Source: Flavobacteriales bacterium
Lineage (GTDB): Bacteria; Bacteroidota; Bacteroidia; Flavobacteriales_D; Sanyastnellaceae
Reading direction: 5' to 3'
DNA: 45,675 nucleotides
Assembly: GCA_022447625.1 (NCBI GenBank)
Contig: JAKVAX010000027.1
Span: forward strand, 1 to 45,675
Positions 15,138 through 22,668 of the stretch are shown here, in pieces. Position 1 is the stretch's first letter, and each line of letters starts with the position of its first letter. A program made the position numbers and the translations under genes. The notes under the pieces were generated by a model that ran no database searches, was not told the origin of the DNA, and worked only from the letters and a program-made list of their open reading frames with translations.

Positions 15138-16728
15138 TTACAGCTACCTCGCTCTCTTCTTGGGGCGCTTCGCACTCGAAGAGCCGTCCGTCGTTGTACT
15201 TCAGCCAGAACGTCTTCCCGGTCGATTGACCTGTCAGGCGATCCTTGAGGATTCGAAAGCAACTGAACTGCCGCATGTCTTCATCCTCGTGCTGAGTGTC
15301 TCGTTCCAAGCCCCACATGAGATCCGCATAACGCATGATCGCTCGTGAGCCTGTGAACTGCTTGGCTTGAACCTGCCCGCCTTCCTCGTGAGGAGTGCCG
15401 TCAGGTGTCGATAGGTGTGACAGGACGTGAATGGTGGCCTGTAGGTTGACCGCCATGGACTTCATGTCCTTCAGGAGGCTGTCCAGGAATCGCCGCTCGT
15501 CGTCAGCATCAGCCGCGAGTACCGTCAGATTATCAATGTAGATCTGAGAGGCACCGTAAGCTTTTGCAGCGAACCGAACGAACGCCTTGATGTCTCGCCA
15601 CTCGGTCGATCCAGCGTGATCGTAGATGTAACACTGGTCTAGGTAGGGCTCCATGACTTCCAAGAGTTCCTCTTCGGTGTACTCAAAGTCAGGACGGAAG
15701 AACGGCTTACCGCTCAGCTTGGTAGCTAGACGGCGTACAGTCTCTTCAGGAGATTGCTCAAGGTGGACAATGATATTCACCCGGCCCTCGCTGAGGTCAT
15801 GGGCTTCCATCTCTGTGAAGACATCGGTCTTACCGATACCAACACCAGCACCACCGATCCAAAGCTGTCCCGGCTTGGTGCCGAAAGACATCTCGTTGAG
15901 GGTCTCAAAGGGAACCGTGGCTCCCCACTCGACAGGCTTAGAGGCCCGCGAGATCAATTCACGCATCGAGAGAATGCTGTCAGGTCGGTAGGGTTGTGCG
16001 TTGAAGATCGCCTTCTGCACTTCAGCACCTTTACGAGCCATCAGGAGATCATTGGGATCAGTGCCATCAGGGAGGTGGGCTATGAAAGCCTTACCCGGTG
16101 ACAGGACAGAGGCACATTCCTTGGCCCCTTCCCTTCCTGGCTCGTCAGCGTCGAACATGAAGACGACGCGGTCGAAGCTTTCAAGGTAGTCGAGGTTCTT
16201 CTCGATAGAGCCTTTGCTCGATGTCGCTCCGTCTGGAACTGACACGACTGGCCACTTGTTGTCCTCGAGCTGGCTCACGGTCATCGCGTCGATCTCGCCT
16301 TCAGTGACGACGATCTCACGACCACCAGCACCCCAGACCTGTTGGCCCCAGAGCATCCAGCGGAGATCCTTGTCGCCAGCCCAACGGATATTCTTGTCGG
16401 GACGGCGGAGCTTTTGGGCGACCATCTTGCCGCCCTTGCTGTAGTATGGGGCGATGTGGACAGGAACGCCTTCGACTAGGGCGAGCTTGTAACCGAAGCG
16501 GCGTAGGGTGTCCGCTGTAAGGCCACGGCTGGCTAAGTCTTTGTATTCACCTTGAAGCATTCCTGGGGTCCTTTGTTTTTCACGCAAAGAAAAACCCCCT
16601 GACTGTTGGTCAGAGGGCTTTTCGTGGTATTGACATCCGAAGCAGTAGGCGGAGCCGTCATCGTATCGGGCTAGGTTATCCCGTGAGCCGCATGAGGGGC
16701 ACGGCTCGTGAGCTAGGAAGTTCGCCAT
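15115..16728 (-). CDS. primase-helicase (T7 gp4-like)
   Basis: A 537-residue bifunctional protein that primes lagging-strand synthesis and unwinds DNA at the fork (T7 gp4, 566). The primase zinc motif uses C10, C13, C29 and C32. The toprim domain shows E143 and E145 (VTEGEID) and D183 and D185 (FDADEPG). The helicase Walker A is at about 282-291 (GGAGVGIGKT, K290), Walker B at D399, and the conserved QAKQFTGSRAIMRYADL follows near residue 445. The acidic C-terminus ends in Phe, as in T7 gp4, where it contacts the polymerase. The start is preceded by AAGGAAGCGGG and overlaps the upstream small gene by 53 bases. Confidence 0.95.
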   Translation of the reverse strand: MANFLAHEPCPSCGSRDNLARYDDGSAYCFGCQYHEKPSDQQSGGFSLREKQRTPGMLQGEYKDLASRGLTADTLRRFGYKLALVEGVPVHIAPYYSKGGKMVAQKLRRPDKNIRWAGDKDLRWMLWGQQVWGAGGREIVVTEGEIDAMTVSQLEDNKWPVVSVPDGATSSKGSIEKNLDYLESFDRVVFMFDADEPGREGAKECASVLSPGKAFIAHLPDGTDPNDLLMARKGAEVQKAIFNAQPYRPDSILSMRELISRASKPVEWGATVPFETLNEMSFGTKPGQLWIGGAGVGIGKTDVFTEMEAHDLSEGRVNIIVHLEQSPEETVRRLATKLSGKPFFRPDFEYTEEELLEVMEPYLDQCYIYDHAGSTEWRDIKAFVRFAAKAYGASQIYIDNLTVLAADADDERRFLDSLLKDMKSMAVNLQATIHVLSHLSTPDGTPHEEGGQVQAKQFTGSRAIMRYADLMWGLERDTQHEDEDMRQFSCFRILKDRLTGQSTGKTFWLKYNDGRLFECEAPQEESEVAVNADDYGF

Positions 16729-16891
16729 CCCGCTTCCTTTCCATTTCGTTGATTACCCCTTCGGTGTCCAAGATTAGTTGAGCAATCGACTCACCCTCAC
16801 CGACGAGGACAGCCATCTGTTCATCAATCGAGTCCGCTCTTTCTTCCAAGGAAGCGAGTAGAGCGTATAGGTCATCGAGAGAGTGTTTCAT
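16676..16891 (-). CDS. 71-residue coiled-coil protein, unknown
   Basis: Begins MKHSLDDLYALLASLEERAD after AAGGACTATCAAAT. Residues 1-55 form an amphipathic, heptad-like acidic helix, and the short tail is basic. The last 53 bases overlap the helicase gene in another frame, an unusually long overlap, but the good ribosome-binding site and coiled coil support it. An in-frame upstream ATG at 16942 lacks a site. Function unknown. Confidence 0.6.
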   Translation of the reverse strand: MKHSLDDLYALLASLEERADSIDEQMAVLVGEGESIAQLILDTEGVINEMERKRDGELPSSRAVPLMRLTG

Positions 16892-16937
16892 ATTTGATAG
16901 TCCTTTCGACCCGCGTTTTACGCAGGTGAAATACTCA

Positions 16938-16952
16938 GACAATATAGTTGTC
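16938..16952. promoter_or_regulatory. candidate operator palindrome
   Basis: GACAA and TTGTC form perfect inverted arms around a five-base AT-rich spacer. It lies in the 109-bp gap between the winged-helix gene and the coiled-coil/helicase operon. Binding by the adjacent winged-helix protein is a guess. Confidence 0.3.
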
Positions 16953-17000
16953 GCTCATTTTGGGGCGTATTTAACCAAAGCAGTTTACACTACTTCCGTC

Positions 17001-17336
17001 TTAACTTGTGTAATTCTCCAAGAGTTTCACGAACTTATCGAACGTCTCTTGGTAAGGAGCATCCTCTGGGAGGAAGTAGCCCTGGTCTCTCTTAACTAAG
17101 AAACCTTTCTTCTCCATCGCTCGGAGGCGACGTCGTGCGGTCTCTTTTGGTAGGTGGTGGATCTTCGAGAGGGCAGCCGGGGTTAGACCTGACCGCCCTC
17201 CTGAGATTATCTCCCTCGCCCACACTTCATAGAGCACTGTGGAATACGAGGCGTCCTGTGGTTCCGCTTGGTATATTAACTCGTATAGCTCGTCGAAAAA
17301 CCTAACGGCCTTCATTCGTCTAGCTGTAGTGGGCAT
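17001..17336 (-). CDS. winged-helix DNA-binding protein
   Basis: A 111-residue protein with a helical N-terminus (KAVRFFDELYELIYQ) and a winged helix-turn-helix at about residues 50-95: GLTPAALSKIHHLPKETARR for the helices, followed by LRAMEKKGFLVKRDQGYFL as wing. It resembles small bacterial regulators in which this pattern is standard. No ribosome-binding site is obvious before the ATG at 17336. It sits between the amidase and the helicase operon, and an inverted repeat lies just downstream (16938-16952). Target unknown. Confidence 0.65.
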   Translation of the reverse strand: MPTTARRMKAVRFFDELYELIYQAEPQDASYSTVLYEVWAREIISGGRSGLTPAALSKIHHLPKETARRRLRAMEKKGFLVKRDQGYFLPEDAPYQETFDKFVKLLENYTS

Positions 17337-17408
17337 GGGGGATTACGCTGTGTTTTGTTATTATGGGAAACCGGCGTACTTATCGTTTACCGACGAGTCA
17401 ATACGTGG

Positions 17409-17801
17409 TTAATCTTCCGTAAAGAAAGCCTGCACATCGAACTGTGGACAAGCCTTTCCGGAGAACTCGTTATGGCCGTGGACTGTGGCGTTCGGATAGG
17501 TCTCTTCGAGGGTTTCCACGAGGTCCACGAGGACGTCCATTTGATCCAACGTGTAGTCGAAGCTGTCAGCTCCACCGATCAGGCAGATGCCAATTGAGTT
17601 GGTGTTCCGACCCTTAGTGTGGGCACCGGCTTGTTCGATTGGGCGACCGTCTTCAAGGGTTCCATCACGCCGAATGACGTAGTGGTAGCCGATGTCGCTC
17701 CAGCCACGGTCGATGTGCCAGTCCCGAATGTCGGAGGCAGTGATGTCCATGTCTGTAGGGGTCGCGGAGCAATGAATGATGATCTTGTCGATCTGTCTCA
17801 T
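17409..17801 (-). CDS. N-acetylmuramoyl-L-alanine amidase (T7 lysozyme, gp3.5-like)
   Basis: A 130-residue zinc amidase that cleaves the peptidoglycan amide bond during lysis. In T7 the same protein also inhibits the phage RNA polymerase. Zinc ligands are visible at H10, H110 and C118, and catalytic Y39 and K116 match T7 Y46 and K128. The block GYHYVIRRDGTLEDGR is typical of the family. I chose the ATG at 17801, preceded by AAGGACTGTCCGAT; the longer frame upstream overlaps endonuclease I extensively. It overlaps the endonuclease stop by 4 bases. RNA polymerase inhibition here is inferred from family and from the presence of a T7-type polymerase. Confidence 0.93.
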   Translation of the reverse strand: MRQIDKIIIHCSATPTDMDITASDIRDWHIDRGWSDIGYHYVIRRDGTLEDGRPIEQAGAHTKGRNTNSIGICLIGGADSFDYTLDQMDVLVDLVETLEETYPNATVHGHNEFSGKACPQFDVQAFFTED

Positions 17802-18268
17802 ATCGGACAGTCCTTTCCTGAGTTTTCGAAGAGGGCGCGAACGGCGGCGATCCGGCCCTCCTCTGGAGGTTCGGCAAGCCAAGGCCCCGGGATCGCTTTG
17901 TCAGCGTACTGAAAGCCCTTGGTGGTACACCATTTCGCGTAGGTGGTTTTGGAAGTCTTCGAGATCCTCGAAGCCGACCGGGAGAAGACGAAGCGGATGT
18001 CCAGTTCAGGATACTGCTTCTTGATAGCAAGGTGCTTCTGGCGATCTGCCGTAACGAAGCGGCCCTTGCTCTCAATGATGATTCCGTTGGGCAGAAGGAA
18101 GTCCGGCGTGTACTTGCGGAACTTGTGTTCTTCCCAAGGGATTACGAGTTCTTCATAGATGACACGGTGACCGCCCCTCTCCAATTGCTTGGAGATGTCC
18201 CCTTCGAGACCGGAGCGGAAACCGTACTTAAGGCCGACCGAGTGAGAGGTACGGGCCTTAGAACTCAT
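17798..18268 (-). CDS. endonuclease I, Holliday junction resolvase (T7 gp3-like)
   Basis: A 156-residue nuclease, as T7 gp3 (149), that cuts branched DNA and host DNA. Active-site residues are visible at E22 (RSGLE), D56 (YTPDF), E66 and K68 (ESKG), the same arrangement as T7 E20, D55, E65 and K67. The gene overlaps the ssDNA-binding protein by 11 bases and the amidase by 4, matching the T7 order 2.5-3-3.5. Confidence 0.93.
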   Translation of the reverse strand: MSSKARTSHSVGLKYGFRSGLEGDISKQLERGGHRVIYEELVIPWEEHKFRKYTPDFLLPNGIIIESKGRFVTADRQKHLAIKKQYPELDIRFVFSRSASRISKTSKTTYAKWCTTKGFQYADKAIPGPWLAEPPEEGRIAAVRALFENSGKDCPI

Positions 18269-18869
18269 ATTCGGCAGCGTCTTCCTCTGAAGTCTCGTCA
18301 GATGAAGCTACCTCGCTCTCATCTGTTGAAACAAAGCCACCTTCGACCGAACCAAAGGCGAAGTCAGAGGCGCTACGAGATCCACCGGCTGCGAGGTTGA
18401 CCACCTGGACAGCTTCAAGGCGGAGCGTGACGCCCACGCCGATTGATGCACTGTCGTAGGCTGAGGCTTCCATCGCGCAGATGATCTCAGAGCCGCCACC
18501 AACTTGGACGTTGGTTGGCTTGCCTGTCGAGTCGAACAAAGGAAGCTTACGCGTCCACGGATTGCCGGTCTTGTTGCTGACACCCGATGCTTTCATCTTG
18601 GTCTTCAGCTCATAGTCGCCGGTCTCATTACCGTCTTCGTCGTAGGCTGGTTGGATTGGGAGGTCCTGCTGCTTGACGCGCTTACCCTTCTTCTTCGCCT
18701 GGGCTTTCTTGACGGCCTCGGCTTGCATTGCTTCGAGTTTAGCGATCAACGGATCTGCGACCTCAGGAGAGAGGATCAGCTTGGTTGTGAAGATGCCTTC
18801 AGGGTTGAACTTGGTGTCTGGCTCGTTGAGCTTAGGGAACACCGCGCGTCCACGTGCTTGTAGTTTCAT
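18258..18869 (-). CDS. single-stranded DNA-binding protein (T7 gp2.5-like)
   Basis: A 203-residue protein with an OB-fold-like core and an acidic C-terminal tail ending in Phe (SSDETSEEDAAEYEF), the tail by which T7 gp2.5 contacts polymerase and helicase. Core segments EIICAMEASAYDSASIGVGV and LRLEAVQVVNLAAGG align well with T7 gp2.5. A Lys-rich stretch (KKAQAKKKGKRVKQQ) near residues 54-68 could contact DNA. It binds exposed single strands at the replication fork. Confidence 0.9.
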   Translation of the reverse strand: MKLQARGRAVFPKLNEPDTKFNPEGIFTTKLILSPEVADPLIAKLEAMQAEAVKKAQAKKKGKRVKQQDLPIQPAYDEDGNETGDYELKTKMKASGVSNKTGNPWTRKLPLFDSTGKPTNVQVGGGSEIICAMEASAYDSASIGVGVTLRLEAVQVVNLAAGGSRSASDFAFGSVEGGFVSTDESEVASSDETSEEDAAEYEF

Positions 18870-18878
18870 GTAGTTTCC

Positions 18879-19199
18879 TTAGTTAGGGATTTCGTCGCGT
18901 ACGAAAGTGCGAAGGGCCGTGACGTAGTTGTCGTCTGCTAGTCCTTGGGTCTTCAGCATGTTGTGGGCTGCGGTCATGACTTGCGTCGGGCTCAGATTCT
19001 TTTCCTGAACCAACGCTTCGAGGACCAAACCAAGAGCAGCGGCCATATATTCGAGGCTTTCGTCTTGCGTGGCGTGGAGGATGTTGAACGCCATGCGGGA
19101 AGCCTTGGAACGGTTGAGCATTCCAAGGTCGAGGGATCGAGGTTGTCTAGCTGGCACAGCGAACTCCCAAGGCCGTGCATACGGCACCGGTGCTGGCAT
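18879..19199 (-). CDS. 106-residue protein, unknown
   Basis: Starts MPAPVPYARPWEFAVPARQ at an ATG at 19199; a GTG at 19211 in the same frame is an alternative, and neither has a strong ribosome-binding site. The N-terminal 25 residues are Pro/Arg-rich and probably disordered. The remainder is helical (LNRSKASRMAFNILHATQDE and EYMAAALGLVLEALVQ). It overlaps the preceding HTH gene and directly precedes the ssDNA-binding protein gene, so a replication role is possible. Family not recognised. Confidence 0.65.
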   Translation of the reverse strand: MPAPVPYARPWEFAVPARQPRSLDLGMLNRSKASRMAFNILHATQDESLEYMAAALGLVLEALVQEKNLSPTQVMTAAHNMLKTQGLADDNYVTALRTFVRDEIPN

Positions 19200-19404
19200 T
19201 GAGCGCGTCACCGATCTCGCTGATGGTCAAACCACACTTGCGCAGGGCACGGGCGGCAGCTAGCTGCTCACCCGCCAAGCTACGAGGGCGACCACGAGTG
19301 ATGACCTCTTCGAGCGCGGGCTCACCGTTCTCTCCGAGGACAGCCTTGTAGGTTACGCCGATGTGAACCTGATCCAGGTCAGTGAGAAGATCAGGAAGCT
19401 GCAT
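19147..19404 (-). CDS. small resolvase-type HTH protein
   Basis: An 85-residue protein. The C-terminal half (residues about 38-80) contains GRPRSLAGEQLAAARALRKC followed by GLTISEIGDALNASTGAVCT, the helix-turn-helix pattern found in Hin/resolvase C-terminal domains, preceded by an R-G-R-P-R minor-groove motif. No recombinase catalytic domain is present. It overlaps both neighbours. Likely a sequence-specific DNA-binding protein; target unknown. Confidence 0.65.
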   Translation of the reverse strand: MQLPDLLTDLDQVHIGVTYKAVLGENGEPALEEVITRGRPRSLAGEQLAAARALRKCGLTISEIGDALNASTGAVCTALGVRCAS

Positions 19405-19684
19405 CAGCGTCCTCGTCTTCTTCGGTGTCCTCTTCGGTTTCCTGGGCCTTCTTCTCAGCAGCCTTCGCTTTGCGCTCAGCAGCCTTAGCAGCCTTCGCCG
19501 CCGCTTTTTCAGCCTTCTCGAACTCGTCAGCTTGCTCGGTCAACCAAGTAGAAAGGTCACGAAGACCGGCAATTCCCAAGGCAAAGCCGTTGGATACTGT
19601 CACAACGAAGCGTCGTGCAGGGTTCGGATTAGCGGAACGAATAGAGAGGTAGTCCCGACCACCCGGTGTACTAAAGTTTTTCAT
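19391..19684 (-). CDS. 97-residue Ala/Lys/Glu-rich protein, unknown
   Basis: Begins MKNFSTPGGRDYLSIRSANP after AAGGACAACCC. Residues 1-50 look globular (ARRFVVTVSNGFALGIAGL). Residues 50-80 are an Ala/Lys/Glu helix likely to form a coiled coil or bind nucleic acid, and the last 15 residues are acidic. It is the first gene after the terminator that follows the RNA polymerase gene, the position of T7 early-middle genes. Family not recognised. Confidence 0.65.
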   Translation of the reverse strand: MKNFSTPGGRDYLSIRSANPNPARRFVVTVSNGFALGIAGLRDLSTWLTEQADEFEKAEKAAAKAAKAAERKAKAAEKKAQETEEDTEEDEDADAAS

Positions 19685-19728
19685 GGGTTGTCCTTGTTTG
19701 GAGGATCAAAACGAAGAAAACCCCCAAG

Positions 19729-19747
19729 CGTTATGCTTAGGGGTTCT
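19729..19747 (-). terminator. early terminator after RNA polymerase gene
   Basis: On the minus strand ACCCCTAAGC pairs with GCTTGGGGGT, followed by TTTTC. It lies just past the RNA polymerase gene and its promoter-like motif, where T7 has the host-polymerase terminator TE. The stem resembles those of the early cassettes. Confidence 0.75.
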
Positions 19748-19749
19748 CC

Positions 19750-19782
19750 ACAGTACGGTAGCTTTAAACGCTACCTCGCTCC
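19750..19782 (-). promoter_or_regulatory. candidate phage RNA polymerase promoter, middle genes
   Basis: Minus-strand copy of the shared motif: GCGAGGTAGC, GTTT, AAAGCTACCGTACTGTGG. It begins two bases after the RNA polymerase stop and precedes the DNA metabolism cluster. The terminator at 19729-19747 lies immediately downstream, so transcripts from here would need to pass it. Confidence 0.6.
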
Positions 19783-19783
19783 T

Positions 19784-22270
19784 TTATGCGAAAAAGTACT
19801 GACTATCCAGCACTTTATCGAGGTTCAGGCTTCCCTTCGGTGGGATCGGGGGAAGCTCGGTGTCGTCCGGCAGTTTAGCTTTAACCTCTTCAGCGAAAGC
19901 CTCAAGAACATTGCACTCAGAGTACATGTCCAGGAAGGTCTCACGTAGAGCGGCAGCCAAGGCCGGAGCGTCAGAGGCGTGGCAGGCGTAGCTGTCATGC
20001 ACCATCGCGAGGTGACCAGTGTTACCCGTGGCTTCACGGAAGGCCTCTACTGTCAGCAGCATGTGTGCCGCGTCGAGAGAGTGAACGAAGTTAGGCGCTA
20101 CGGCGTTCTTCATCTTCTTCTTACGAAGCTTACCGTCTTGCTCGGCCATCTCCAGTGGGATGTTGACCTTCAAGCGCTGGCCCATGCAGGCCACGAAGAC
20201 CTGTCTGGTTTTAGCTTCACGATACTCCTGCATCACAGGGAAGCCTACAGGCGTCGTCCACTCAACAGTCTTAGCGTGGTCTACAGCGATACCAGCGACC
20301 TCTTGAAGCCACCCCATGGCATCCTTGGCAGCAACCACGACGTTACCAACAGCACCCCACACGAGCATCGCAAGATACCGTGCGGCTTCTGCGGAGTTCT
20401 CGAAGGGAGACTCGCCCGATGCCTCAAGTGGAGCAAGAGTGTCCTGCTTGATCTGGTCGATGAACGTGGTCTTGTTCGCACCATACGGTAGCGTCATGAC
20501 CGGGCGCTTCACCACCTTACGCTTCATGAGAGGAAGCCAATCGCGAGCGAGCTTCTCCCCTCTTTCGACTTCGGTCTTGAGCATACGCACCACCTCGTCG
20601 AGGACCTCTGTGTAGATGTCCTGAGGACGATCTTCGACGGTGAGGTTAGTTGCTCGACCACCAATAGGATCTCGAAGCATCGCTGAGAAGTGCTGCAAGC
20701 CATTGCATGAGCCATCCATAGCGACTGGGAGGTGTGACAACCACTCGTCCCCGTGCTTCGCGTAGCCAGCCCATTCCATGCACGAGGCGAGGAACTGGAA
20801 AGGCTCGTCGGCATCCATCCAGAACGAGCGATCGCTACCCAGTGGATTGTCACCGATGGCAACCAAGCGCTCCATGTTCTCATCGACCCAGGACACGCGG
20901 TCACCCAGCGGCTCCTTGTCGTTGCCGAAGCAGTTGGCCGTGTGGATAGCCAACCAGCGCCGCCCTTCGTCCGTCAGCGGTTTACCGTTGGCGAACTGTA
21001 GGAGACCCTTAGACAAGTCGTTGCCTTGTGGGTGGAGGAATGATGGGTAGTCATACACCCGACCACGGAAGTCCAGGTACTTAGGGAAGTAGATCGTTGG
21101 TTCGTCCTCTAGCTCCGTGGCAACCATGAGGGTCTTCTCGGTCGCTAGGATCTTACCTTTGATCTTGGCGTTGCGTGTGTGAACAGCACCCTTAGCTTTC
21201 GCATACTCACGACGTGCGTCTTCATTCGTGTCGATGTCGTGTGGCTTAGCTGGGAACGGCTCAAGCTCTGCCGGAGGGAGACCAGCGCGGCTGATGTTAC
21301 CCTCGCGGAGGTGACGAACAACCTTCAGGATGTCTTCATGCACCCGGAAAGGAACCGACTGGAGATAGTTCATTGGTGTGAACAGTTTCGGGGCGTCGAA
21401 CTGGTTGAGAGAGCAATCCCAATCCTTACCGACCGCGCGGTTGCTGATCATCCGACCGAACTTACCAGTACGCCAGTACCCTCCGTTTCCGTCATCCGTC
21501 CAGGGGGCTGGGGGGATCAGAGTCGGGAGTAAGTAGGGACGCATCTCGGATACGAGTTCGTTCGTCTTTGTGCAGGCACCGAAGGTCAGCTCGGATAACG
21601 AGTACTCTTTGACTGAGCGCTTGTTGCGCCGGAGGGTGTACGTGTCGAGGATGCCAAGGCGAACCATTGCCTCACACACGAAGATTCCGAGGCGGACCTT
21701 CTCGGTGGTTGTGAGGGGGTGTTGGATGTTCTCTCGATCCACAGCAGCATTGGTCAGCTCTTTCTGCAATTGCTGGAGCGAAGAGCTACGCTTTGCGACG
21801 TTCTTGATGATGCCGTTGTATAGGGAAGCGTTCTCGCCCTTCAGTTGGCGGGCCAACCACTCAGCTTCTATGTGGTTGCCGACACGGAATGCCATCTTCT
21901 GACTGGTCACTCGATTTGACGACAGACTGCACATGTCCAAGACGGACTTGAGAGCCAGCGCTGAGAGATCCTTCGCGGGGATGAGTTGCAGGCTCCTAAG
22001 TTCAGGGGGCTTGCGTTTCACCCGGCCACTTTCGAGGCGAGCGATTTCGTCCAGAACCAGCTCAGTCAGGGACATGGTCATCTTCGAGATCAACGCTCGG
22101 CCACCTGGGACGTTCGATGCAGATCCTCGGTTCTTCTCTCGTTCGACGTTGCGTTGGAACCGCTCGACCCCGCGAGCAATCATGTTGTCTTCATGGTCAA
22201 GCTCACGGTCCATCTGTTCGTCCGTGATGTCACCGTAAGCGAGCATAAGGTTGTAATTCGTGTCACGCAT
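19784..22270 (-). CDS. phage single-subunit RNA polymerase (T7 gp1-like)
   Basis: An 828-residue DNA-dependent RNA polymerase that transcribes middle and late genes. Catalytic residues are visible: D519 (AMDGSCNGLQHFSAMLRD, motif A), K588 and Y596 (VVKRPVMTLPYGANK, motif B), and H758-D759 (MVHDS, motif C). YLDFRGRVYDYPSFLHP near 398-414 and the C-terminal GSLNLDKVLDSQYFFA match T7, including the terminal Phe-Ala. The specificity loop region, about residues 675-715, differs from T7, consistent with a different promoter. The start at 22270 has a GGAG 11 bases upstream. The longer in-frame start at 22348 lies in the leader. Confidence 0.97.
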   Translation of the reverse strand: MRDTNYNLMLAYGDITDEQMDRELDHEDNMIARGVERFQRNVEREKNRGSASNVPGGRALISKMTMSLTELVLDEIARLESGRVKRKPPELRSLQLIPAKDLSALALKSVLDMCSLSSNRVTSQKMAFRVGNHIEAEWLARQLKGENASLYNGIIKNVAKRSSSLQQLQKELTNAAVDRENIQHPLTTTEKVRLGIFVCEAMVRLGILDTYTLRRNKRSVKEYSLSELTFGACTKTNELVSEMRPYLLPTLIPPAPWTDDGNGGYWRTGKFGRMISNRAVGKDWDCSLNQFDAPKLFTPMNYLQSVPFRVHEDILKVVRHLREGNISRAGLPPAELEPFPAKPHDIDTNEDARREYAKAKGAVHTRNAKIKGKILATEKTLMVATELEDEPTIYFPKYLDFRGRVYDYPSFLHPQGNDLSKGLLQFANGKPLTDEGRRWLAIHTANCFGNDKEPLGDRVSWVDENMERLVAIGDNPLGSDRSFWMDADEPFQFLASCMEWAGYAKHGDEWLSHLPVAMDGSCNGLQHFSAMLRDPIGGRATNLTVEDRPQDIYTEVLDEVVRMLKTEVERGEKLARDWLPLMKRKVVKRPVMTLPYGANKTTFIDQIKQDTLAPLEASGESPFENSAEAARYLAMLVWGAVGNVVVAAKDAMGWLQEVAGIAVDHAKTVEWTTPVGFPVMQEYREAKTRQVFVACMGQRLKVNIPLEMAEQDGKLRKKKMKNAVAPNFVHSLDAAHMLLTVEAFREATGNTGHLAMVHDSYACHASDAPALAAALRETFLDMYSECNVLEAFAEEVKAKLPDDTELPPIPPKGSLNLDKVLDSQYFFA

Positions 22271-22468
22271 TGTGTCACTTTCTCCGATGTATGTGAAATT
22301 AGTTACAGGTAGCTTCTGGCGCGATATGTGTACCACCCCCGTGAGCACTACAGCCTCAGAAGGTGGGTCACGGAATTACAAGCTAGGTAGCTCTATCAGC
22401 GATTTAGATTTTAAGTCCGACGGCATAAAAATAAATTCCTTTTTATTCAGAGGCTTGAGGTATTTCTT

Positions 22469-22528
22469 GGGTCACGTTCAGGTCACGTGGGTCACGGTTT
22501 GGGTCACGTGGGTCACGCTTGGGTCACG
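22469..22528. repeat. iteron-like GGTCACG array next to tRNA/attP candidate
   Basis: Six copies of GGTCACG start at 22470, 22481, 22490, 22502, 22511 and 22522. Spacing is 11, 9, 12, 9 and 11 bases, near one helical turn and symmetrical about the centre. All but the second are GGGTCACG. A seventh GGGTCACG lies at 22365-22372. The array sits in the leader between the tRNA and the RNA polymerase gene. It could bind integrase arm domains, an excision factor or a repressor. Confidence 0.75.
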
Positions 22529-22541
22529 GAGGTCTTGAAGG

Positions 22542-22628
22542 TGGTGCCGGTGGCCGGACTCGAACCGGCATGACCTTACAGATCGGGAGATTTTAAGTCT
22601 CCTGTGTATACCATTTCACCACACCGGC
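22542..22628 (-). tRNA. tRNA-Leu (anticodon UAA), candidate attP
   Basis: An intact 87-nt tRNA including encoded CCA. The acceptor arms GCCGGTG and CACCGGC pair, the anticodon stem GGAGA/TCTCC holds the loop CTTAAAA with anticodon TAA, the variable arm is long as in class II leucine tRNAs, and the T arm is GCCGGTTCGAGTCCGGC. It lies 40 bases from the integrase gene end, the usual place for the attachment site of tRNA-targeting integrases. If integration targets the host tRNA-Leu, the phage copy would preserve the gene. Confidence 0.92.
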
Positions 22629-22668
22629 ACGGCGCTCCCTATAGCACAGGAAACGACCTCTTCAATCA

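Noticed and set aside
20478-20494. A further promoter copy (ATACGGTAGC) inside the RNA polymerase gene
   Set aside because: Only the short core matches; it encodes the conserved LPYGANK motif, and the GCKAGGTMGC part is absent.
22376-22426. A 16-codon frame upstream of the RNA polymerase gene with AAGGA before the ATG
   Set aside because: The spacing to the ATG is long, the peptide has no features and nothing is coupled to it; it may still be a leader peptide.
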